From Histoplasma ohiense (Eukaryota; Ascomycota; Eurotiomycetes; Onygenales; Ajellomycetaceae), in assembly GCA_017607445.1 (NCBI GenBank), contig JAEVHH010000005.1, positions 2,609,001 through 2,673,000 on the forward strand: DNA of 64,000 nucleotides. Reading direction: 5' to 3'. The notes beneath the pieces were generated by a model, which was not told where the DNA came from, searched no databases, and worked only from the letters and a program-made list of their open reading frames with translations. Within the stretch, counting starts at the first letter, position 1. The number at the start of each line of letters is the position of its first letter. Of this stretch, positions 56,296 to 64,000 are shown piece after piece. The translations under genes were made by a program, and so were the position numbers.

Positions 56296-57433
56296 TTACG
56301 GTCTCCCCGAACCGGTGTTTATATGATAAAACCTTTTTTTCTCGTAGGCCAGAGCTACTACCAAATTGTTCAAAAATAATAGGAAAAATGCAAGGAGGAT
56401 ACAGCCAGTGGCGGCAAGCGGACCCAAAATGGAAAAAACAGTGAACCCGTACGATGCTGAATGGAACATAGCACTGTCACTAAGAGCCTTTGTTTCCAAC
56501 CCGACTTGCATGGCAGCGAGGACAATAGCAGCGTATACTGTTGCGGATGCTAACCATGTGAAGTTGTCCCGAAAGAAGGTCTTGTATTCCTGCCAGTGTC
56601 TGGTATAACCGCCCAGAAACGGGCGCTGGGTAAAACGATATATGTTATTCAGGCGGCTCAGGCGAAGCTCTCCGTATATGAATCGTGGGTTGATGTTCGG
56701 GTAGATGTGTGCCGTGTCAAGTTGTTCAACAAAAGTTCTCCATCCTTGCCATGTCAATCGGTCCTCCCCCGATGGGAGCAGGCGTTTGTCCTTGGCAATG
56801 TAAAAATCGCTCTCGTGGGAGATCAGTGCGGCATAGGAGTACAGGAATCCCAGTGCAGACTTTCGCAATTTTCGATGGGAGCACTCCTGACTGTATGCTG
56901 GTGAGCCAACTGCAACCTCATGGTCAGGGCATTTGCAATCGTCTCGGCAGGAAAGATATTCGGACCAGAAATTGGGCTCAAGAAGGAAGCGTGGGATGGG
57001 CTTGAGGTATACTCGACCCTCCGCCCAGACAAGATGCATGTCCATCTGCTCCGTGACGAAGATTTCGCGCCCAAGTAGGAGCTGGTAGTGAAGAGGTCGG
57101 GGAGGCATGGGTCGACCAACTACCCACAGCCATTTGAAAATTTTATTCAATCTACGCACATCAAGCTCTTTTTCCATGCAGGCCATATAATCATAGCTTG
57201 GGGCAGCAAGGTCATCACTGCTTGTGCGGTACGATGCAGGGAAGACAGCCCAGAGCTTGTCATTCCTGCTTTGAGAAGGGGTGGTAGCGTCGTCCGATCC
57301 ACCTCCCAGAAGCCGAATCGAGAAGGGAGGCGGCTGTACATAAATTGTCAGTTGTTCTGCTTGGTCCGGCACAGTGAAACTATTACGGTAACTGTTTAAT
57401 TGGAATATTTACCTGGCTGTGGTCCTGATCCAT
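56296..57433 (-). CDS. DUF6601-type membrane protein
   Basis: Two exons, 57433-57413 (seven codons, MDQDHSQ) and 57333-56296, encode 352 residues. The main frame lacks an early ATG; this leader exon and an 79-bp intron with GTAAAT donor, CTGAC branch site and TACAG acceptor supply one in phase. The body has conserved-looking blocks (I-F-K-W-L-W-V-V-G-R-P-M-P-P-R-P-L-H-Y-Q; then L-T-W-Q-G-W; N-P-R-F-I-Y-G-E-L-R-L-S-R-L-N) and two transmembrane helices near the C-terminus. This pattern matches the large fungal family I know as DUF6601, often mislabelled subtilisin-like protease. No protease triad is visible. Function is unknown; topology suggests a large soluble N-terminal domain. Confidence 0.72.
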
Positions 57434-59727
57434 AGTATTTCCACTTTTCAACAGGCAGGGGCTGGTTTGTTTAATGTTGAGCCGTGTTAAGCCTGCTGCG
57501 CCTGAGTGAATGTGTGCATGGCATATATTCAGTTATTTAAGGATAACACTTCGCCCAGCTGCCAGGGCCTGTGTCGTCGAAGACCAGAGGTCAGGAGAGC
57601 TGATCAGCTGGTCACCGTAATATAAGGCTTGTTCAAAAGTATCAGCGCAGCAGGGGTACACAGCTAGCTAGCAGCATGATCAGACCTCTATTGGTCACTC
57701 AGCCATCGCACTCCTCAGTGACTCGATGTTGGACTGCTTTCGGGTGTCTTCTGATCTTAACGTCCTGAACGGCTCATTCTCCGTTAGGGCCCAGAACAAC
57801 TGACAACAACAAGTGTGGTTATACACGCGCGCCACTAACTAGTGGTTTGGCGTGTTTACCGCCGCGATGATGATTCCGGTCATCGTTAGTATTGACAACT
57901 CTGGGCCTGTCATGGAAATCGGGTCATCCTCATTTGCGACATGCTCCTTGTTGTATTCATGTGTATTTTTGTTCCCTTCTCCACATTGGATGTCACGTTG
58001 TCTCTCGTCGCTTTCATCTCGGTAACTCCAGGTAACCATAAAACAACTGCCAACGTTTTCCTCACACATATTGATGAGATGCTGCTGGCTGCTGGCCAAG
58101 TCTATGTTAAGGTACCAGGTGGTGATGGGCAGACACCACTAGTTTGATGCTGCAGGTCATAGTCAGAGGGAGGTTGTTGATTGCCGCTAGTCACCGACCA
58201 TGTCGATGTAGAGACAGGATATTTATGGATGAGCGGATAAAATAAATTTCCAATAATACTGATATTGAGTGTAAGGACGTGTCTGAGCGTACGCATTATC
58301 AGTGTTTGTCTCGAATGATCGTTGTTTGATTTTTGAGTTGCTTGATAGCCCACGTCGAGCACCGTTTCAAAAACAAGCTTCTATAGAATTCGCCTAAATA
58401 TTGTACTGCACAGTACACCTCATCGCAGCCGTTCTAATGGTTTAATTTTTGTCTGCGAGTCGGCTTGGTTATTGGGAAGATTGACTCTATTTACTGGGTT
58501 TATAGCAAGTTGGTGGTAGGCAAGACTGTTTGATCGTTTGCTATCGAAATTGCTTCTATATATTCATTCTCTAAACCACCCAGTGTTTAGTATCTATGGA
58601 TAGATTATGCTAAGTATAGTACATGATTAATTTTATCTTTGGAATAAACAGTGAACAGTTAACCGGACTAATATTGTTATATTGTGCCAAATAAAGTACA
58701 TGTACCTCGAAGAAACTAGAATTTTACAGAGGACCATAAGCAAAAGTAAATAAACATTTTTAAAGCAGAAAGACCTATCGTAGGTAGGATGGCCATCGAA
58801 CCTTCAAAGTCTAGATATAACTTCACACAACAGTGTGGCTAGAGTAGAACTGACTATAGGAAATTAGCCAGTGCCTTCGTGTATGGCTATACAGCCGTGA
58901 TTCTGCCAATTCCCGAAACAGTCGCTGTTCAATTTGGTGAAAATCTTTGTTAAATTAGTAAAGAGCTCCATTGTGCTAACCAAGATGGCGCGTGGGCAGC
59001 GGAATTGGCATAGCTTTGATTCGGGCTACAGGTTTGAGTACGTCAAGGAGAACTCTTCATATCTCATCATCGCATAAGACATGTTCTAGACCAAAATTGA
59101 CCGGTCATCTGGCATGACATGAGCGCAATATCTCTTACGATCATCGTGGGAAACAATTTCGAGATTACCGGTTGGATTCACTGGCGACACACTCCCAAAA
59201 TTGAGGTCGTTAGCAGTTTAACGACTTGGCCACTGGCCACATCGGTGGTTGCCCTGACAGGATATCAGCGGTGCCGTAATTTTTGCTGACTGGGTAGGAA
59301 CACTGAAATGAAAATTGGAACGGACACAATCGGCACGATAGCGGGACAAAGTCTTAAATCGACAGCTGGACAACCCTGACTTGTCACTCCAGCTGAAGCG
59401 GTCGGCTCGGGATCTTTAGAACAGCTCTTCTGCTCGTAGTGGAGAGGGCGCGGATCCCTGAAAACGAGCAAGTGTATTCTGACGCATTACAATGCCCTAA
59501 GCTGTACGAGGATGAAAGAAACTTTAGCGACTGTCAATGTTAAGTTGACCAAGGAGAGGAGATTCAGGTCCTGTGTCGCAAGAGGTATAGTCGCATAATC
59601 CTGGGGAAAATATAGCCACGCGTGGAAGAAGAGCTTTTTCAGATTTATATGCTCTATGCAGTGGAAACTGTAGCTTTTAAAATGTGCTTTCAGTGAAGAG
59701 TCGTAAGAAGAGACAATTAACTAAATG
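57434..59727. other. 2.3-kb intergenic region without a recognised gene
   Basis: The left part is the promoter of the DUF6601-type gene. Stretches near 57540-58380 are slightly GC-richer and have frames up to 86 codons on both strands, none recognisable. The rest is AT-rich. Confidence 0.45.
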
Positions 59728-60444
59728 TTAGGCGGTATCAATGGACTCATTCTCCGAACGAAATTTTCGGTAAACGAATTCAATATAACCCGGTCGATTT
59801 CCTTTCATCGCTGCCAGAGCGTCTTGGATCAGTCCAAAGGTAAGACTCAATTTCAAACCAAGTTTCGCTGTTCGTGCAGCTGTATATGCGTCGTGGTGAG
59901 CTATATCCTTTTGGTTAGCGTTGAAAGGCTGATAAAAAACACATCACATGAATGGATATATGGATGATATGTGCCATGAAATGCACATCGCAAACACACC
60001 TAGCAAGCTATAAAGACCCGAGAATGCAAGGCCAGCGGTCACCGTGGAAAGGAAATCCTGCTGGCCGTGACGGGCGTGGTCAACCGTCTCCTCAAACAAG
60101 CAAAAAGTAAAAGCCCCAGCTCCAAGTTTCATTCCCATTTTCATTCCATCCTTCACTCCCCCGACAAATGATTTGTAGTTCTTGCTTCTGTGATAATGGT
60201 ACCAACCCATAGTTGTGGTTGGTAGTCTATGGGCGTTCTCAGCACGGTATCGAAATGCCGCTCTCGTGCTGCCGTGGCCAGCTCCTAAAACCATGCCGGC
60301 AGTAAATGCAGCGCCCACTGTAATCGGCAGGCGGACGATTGGATCGATGCTGAGGCGCGGGGAGGAGGGATTAGCATGGCTGAGAATGGTGCTGAACGTT
60401 TGATCCCCGTCTATTGGAGGCAGGGAATCCTGCTTGGATCCCAT
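59728..60444 (-). CDS. Tim17/Tim22/Tim23-like small membrane protein
   Basis: Two exons, 60444-60000 (donor GTGTGT) and 59867-59728, encode 194 residues. The ATG at 60444 (MGSKQDSLPP) is the first in the frame. Helices with small-residue faces are seen: V-G-A-A-F-T-A-G-M-V-L-G-A-G-H-G, then G-M-K-M-G-M-K-L-G-A-G-A-F-T-F and T-A-G-L-A-F-S-G-L-Y-S-L-L. The pattern G-x-K-x-G-x-K-x-G-A with a following acidic F-E-E-T-V-D-H-A-R-H resembles the Tim17 superfamily (including TIMMDC1-like proteins). An inner-membrane import or assembly role is inference. The C-terminus is soluble (A-L-A-A-M-K-G-N-R-P-G-Y-I-E-F). It diverges from the next gene across 304 bp. Confidence 0.72.
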
Positions 60445-60748
60445 AGCTATGCTCGCACGGTAATTTTGTAGGCCAAAAGAAAAGCAAAATCTGGAAGTAA
60501 ATAGGGCGCGAAAATCAAAGGTATTAACCAAATTGACGCCAAATATGGGTCAAGCCGTGTCGTAAAAATATCCGTGGTTGTTAGTAAATACTAACGGGAT
60601 TCTTGATTTTAGCTGCTGGTTTGCGCTAGCCCTGTTTGGGTGGCTCTTTCTTCCCGAACTGACTGAAAACCACCTTAATTCGCAACAAACAATCAGTGAG
60701 GCTGGAACGTAACCCCGCTTGGGGATTAAACGGATTAATATATTCGAA
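60445..60748. promoter_or_regulatory. Short divergent promoter
   Basis: Only 304 bp separate the Tim17-like start (-) from the next start (+). It must hold both promoters and leaders. No named site was recognised. Confidence 0.5.
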
Positions 60749-61269
60749 ATGGTGAGTGCAGTGAAATTGGTATTGATCTTGTATAACATTTTTACTAACC
60801 CCTGTAGAGCGAACCTGATTCGCTCAAATGGACTCTGAGGTTCAAAAACCATAATGTTACAATCCTTCTCCTTGTATCGCCTACCCAATCATTCGATTCC
60901 ATAAAAGAAGAACTCCTGAAAGCCCTTAAAATTCGCGGCATTACAGAGTTAAATGGCCAAACTGTGCCTGAAAATCCAGCTGAAATCGAATTTGGTGTAC
61001 CCCTTGACAGGAACAACATGGAAAAAGGCTGGGAAAAGTTGAAACCGACGACAGGAGAAGCAGGGAACGGAATGAACAAGCAACCTTTGCGAGGCCGGAA
61101 GTCAATTATCACAGGTCCCGTAGGAGCAGGGCTCAAAGATTCTCAAGCGCTCGCGTTCAGATTCCGCAAGCCTGGCGAGGATGAGGACGAAGATGATCTG
61201 GGAATTGGTTTTGACGACCCTGGCTGGGATGTTATGATTGCAAAATATGACGCTGAAGACGACGAATGA
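60749..61269 (+). CDS. Conserved-looking small acidic protein, start codon on its own exon
   Basis: Exon 1 (60749-60751) is only the ATG, followed at once by GTGAGT. Exon 2 starts at 60808 after a TTACTAACC branch site and TGTAG. The joined frame is 153 residues: M-S-E-P-D-S-L-K-W-T-L-R-F-K-N. The first 80 residues alternate strand and helix (N-H-N-V-T-I-L-L-L-V, then S-I-K-E-E-L-L-K-A-L-K) and could take a ubiquitin-like fold, which is a guess. The C-terminus is strongly acidic (E-D-E-D-E-D-D-L-G-I-G-F-D-D-P-G-W-D). I know similar fungal proteins of unknown function but no name. No ATG occurs early in exon 2, which supports the tiny exon. Confidence 0.7.
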
Positions 61270-62120
61270 CGCTGTTGTGATGATAGGAGTAAGGAGTTTC
61301 GGGATGGCTGCATATATTTATTGGATATTCACTGCTTGGATGCTTGACTGCCTCGACCTTGCTCATAAATTCAAGTTGGCTTGTCTGGCGGGGACAACGC
61401 ATTCACATTAGGGCGTGCATACATGTACCCCCCTTTTGCACAAAGCGCAGATTTTCATAGTTGAGAACGATAAGACCAAATGAACAAGGTTCCTATCTAA
61501 CAAGCTGGATCATCCATATTTTACGGGTGCATTTTCAGTTAACGCACAAGGGCTCATGGCTTTATGTCACAGCTAACGATCCCTCTATATCCATTTTAAC
61601 AAGCAGTTGGTGCGATTCCACATAGTCCCAATGACCCTGAAGTCTGAAATCTAGAAATACAAAACTTGCTGGAATGTCACTTTCAGGCTCAATCAAAGTG
61701 CATTATGACCAACAAAAGTGCGTGTCAATATATAATCCCTGCAAAATTAAACTTGGGTTTGGGGTGAAAGTCTTAAACTCACAGAATAAACTTTAATATC
61801 CACGACCTACACGGATGCTGCCATGGCAACCGGCGTCGGATCAACTATTCCGCTTTCCCAGCATCAACAGTAAATGTAAATAATGATCTGGGAGCTTGAC
61901 AGGGAGAACAGACCTTCCAAAAGGACAAAAGTTCCACCGTTCAAATTCTAACTTTCAACAGAGGTCAATTGCTTCTGTTTGGGGATATCAGTTTCAATTT
62001 CATTTTCTTTACTGTTATCTATTATATAACCTTTAGTGTTCTTTTGTTCATTTGCGTTCTTCACCACTAGTTTACACAGCATATACAGACAACACAGACT
62101 GTTTATACAACCTATCCCTC
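61270..62120. promoter_or_regulatory. Upstream region of the kinesin gene
   Basis: About 850 bp lie between two plus-strand genes and hold the 3' flank of the acidic-protein gene and the kinesin promoter. TTATATAACC near 62020-62030 lies about 95 bp upstream of the start codon. No gene was seen. Confidence 0.45.
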
Positions 62121-64000
62121 ATGGCGGCCTCGAGCGGCGCGTCATCTATCTCAGTGACCGTTCGGGTGAGGCCATTTACAATACGAGAAGCTGCACAGCT
62201 TACGAAATGTGATGATTCGATGTTCTTTCTCGGGGACGGCTCCCTCGTCCCCACCCCAAAACTGATACAGAAAGGCATTCGACCTGTGGTAAAGGTCATG
62301 GATGATAAGTGCTTGTGAGTAAATTGCTATCCGGTTACGGATTGGATATTCTGACCTTTGTCAACCAGGGTCTTTGACCCACCAGAAGACAACCCAGTAC
62401 ATCGATTTTCTAAATCCGTGGTCCCAAATGGAAAGCGTGTGAAGGACCAGACGTTCATGTTCGATAGAGTCTTCGATGAAAACACGAGCCAAGGAGATGT
62501 GTATGAAGCAACAACTCGGAGTCTGCTAGACAGCGTGCTGGATGGTTACAATGCCACCGTTTTTGCGTACGGTGCGACAGGCTGTGGCAAAACCCACACC
62601 ATTACAGGGACTGCTCAGCAACCGGGTATTATTTTCTTGACTATGCAAGAACTATTTGAACGGATTGCGGATAGAGCAGAGGAAAAGGTCACTGAGGTAT
62701 CATTGTCGTACCTGGAAATTTACAACGAGACCATTCGCGACCTGCTTAGTCCCACCAATACTCCCAAGGGCGGTCTCATGCTCCGAGAAGACGCAAACCA
62801 AACAGTCTCCGTGGCTGGGCTTTCTAGCCACCATCCTCAGAACGTTCAGGAGGTGATGGATATGATTGTGAGAGGAAATGAGTCTCGCACTATGTCTCCC
62901 ACGGAAGCAAACGCAACATCATCTCGGTCTCATGCCGTTCTCCAAATTAACGTAGCGCAAAAAGAGCGTAATGCGGATGTCAACGAGCCACACACAATGG
63001 CCACATTGAGCATTATCGACCTTGCAGGAAGTGAGCGAGCGAGCGCAACAAAAAACAGAGGGGAGAGGCTGATCGAAGGCGCCAATATCAACAAATCTTT
63101 ACTAGCATTAGGAAGTTGTATAAATGCTCTATGCGATCCTAGGAAACGCAATCATGTCCCCTACCGCAATTCGAAACTCACCCGGCTGCTAAAATTCTCG
63201 TTAGGAGGAAACTGCAAGACGGTAATGATCGTCTGCGTCAGCCCGTCCAGTCAACACTTTGACGAAACACAAAACACCCTTCGGTATGCAAACCGAGCAA
63301 AGAACATACAAACTAAAATTACCAGAAATGTCTATAACGTCAATCGCCATGTCAAAGATTTTCTTGTTAAAATCGATGAACAAATGGCTTTGATTAAGGA
63401 GTTGCAACAACAACAGAAAGATTATGAAGCTATCGCTTTCACGAAGTTTAAGAAACAATCCGAGAAGAAGGAATTGGTAGTTCGTGAGGGAGTGGCTCGT
63501 CTGCGCAGTGCGTATGAACATTCAGCCTCCGAAAGAGAAGAAAGGGTCAATTGTATGCTGCGCTTGAAGCAAGTCAGCCGTCGCATCTCAATCCTCTCCT
63601 CCTGGATTGCTGCATTCGATAGTGTGTGCGATGCTGCTGAAAATGAATCCGCCTTGTCCAATCTCCAGGTCATTCGAAAGACTGCCCACGGAATTCTCGT
63701 CGAGCTAGAGGGCAGCAGACAGCATTATCACCAGAAGCTTGCAAAAAGTAGCTGGGATCGAGGCATTAGCTCTGCACTGGATATTGGTATTAAACAGCTC
63801 CAAGAACTTGAAATAGCAGATGGTGTCGATACTGCCACCCTCGCGCGGGAAGCGGAGTTACTTAGGGCCAACGCAGAAAGGGAAGCACTAGGGGCAATTG
63901 CCGAGCAGGAGAAAGGAGGCGACTTAGCAATGATCCAGATGTTGCTGCAAGCCAATTTTGAGACAGTTTCTGCAATTGAGGATATCATGCAGCTTCGCGA
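62121..64000 (+). CDS. Kinesin-8 motor protein (Kip3/Klp5-6 type), 5' part
   Basis: Exon 1 is 62121-62314 and exon 2 starts at 62369 and is still open at the window end, giving about 608 codons. The motor domain starts near residue 10 (I-S-V-T-V-R-V-R-P-F). The P-loop is G-A-T-G-C-G-K-T at about 133, switch I N-A-T-S-S-R-S-H at about 248 and switch II D-L-A-G-S-E at about 282. The G-Y-N-A-T-V-F-A-Y-G-A-T-G-C-G block and the neck A-N-R-A-K-N-I-Q-T-K-I-T-R-N-V are typical of kinesin-8, which walks to microtubule plus ends and depolymerises them in spindle and nuclear positioning. Coiled coil follows at about residues 410-608. The C-terminal tail is outside the window. Confidence 0.93.

Overview
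The window is nuclear DNA of a filamentous ascomycete. Genes carry short GT-AG introns (about 45 to 90 bp) with CTAAC/CTGAC-like branch sites. The gene set is typical of Eurotiomycetes: an FG nucleoporin, fungal SLX4 and SLX1-binding region, a Zn2Cys6 factor, a cutinase and a GH76 mannanase. Similarity of the SLX4 N-terminus and of the LAA2-like and SCOC-like proteins to what I recall from dimorphic Onygenales suggests that order, possibly Ajellomycetaceae. This placement is inference. No virus, plasmid, CRISPR array or tRNA gene was seen.

Layout. 0-19 kb is gene-rich: an SP-RING (SUMO E3-like) protein (+), a LAA2-like AP-1 accessory protein (-), nucleoporin NSP1 (+) diverging from it, the mitochondrial ATPase inhibitor IF1 (-), a 14-3-3 protein (+) and a SCOC-type short coiled-coil protein (-). 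19.3-28.2 kb is a long AT-rich, gene-poor tract with one weak spliced-gene candidate. 28-37 kb holds a GH76 alpha-1,6-mannanase (-), the exon-junction protein Y14 (-, with a GC-AG intron), a cutinase (-) and an unrecognised gene (+). 37.4-42 kb is repeat territory: a 1.73-kb TA-flanked inverted-repeat element that encloses a minisatellite and a 58-bp piece that reads as 18S rRNA gene. 42-64 kb is gene-rich again: a mitochondrial Bax-inhibitor-1/GHITM protein (-), KEOPS subunit Cgi121 (+), SLX4 (+), a Zn2Cys6 protein (-), a double cyclic-nucleotide-binding/F-box/LRR protein (-), a DUF6601-type membrane protein (-), a Tim17-like membrane protein (-), a small acidic protein whose first exon is only ATG (+), and the 5' part of a kinesin-8 (+) that runs off the end.

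The genes are housekeeping genes of unrelated pathways and do not form an operon or cluster. Loose themes are mitochondrial proteins (IF1, GHITM-like, Tim17-like) and genome maintenance (Cgi121, SLX4, kinesin-8, SP-RING). I found no convincing new multi-gene system. The most unusual structure is the inverted-repeat element with the captured rDNA piece.
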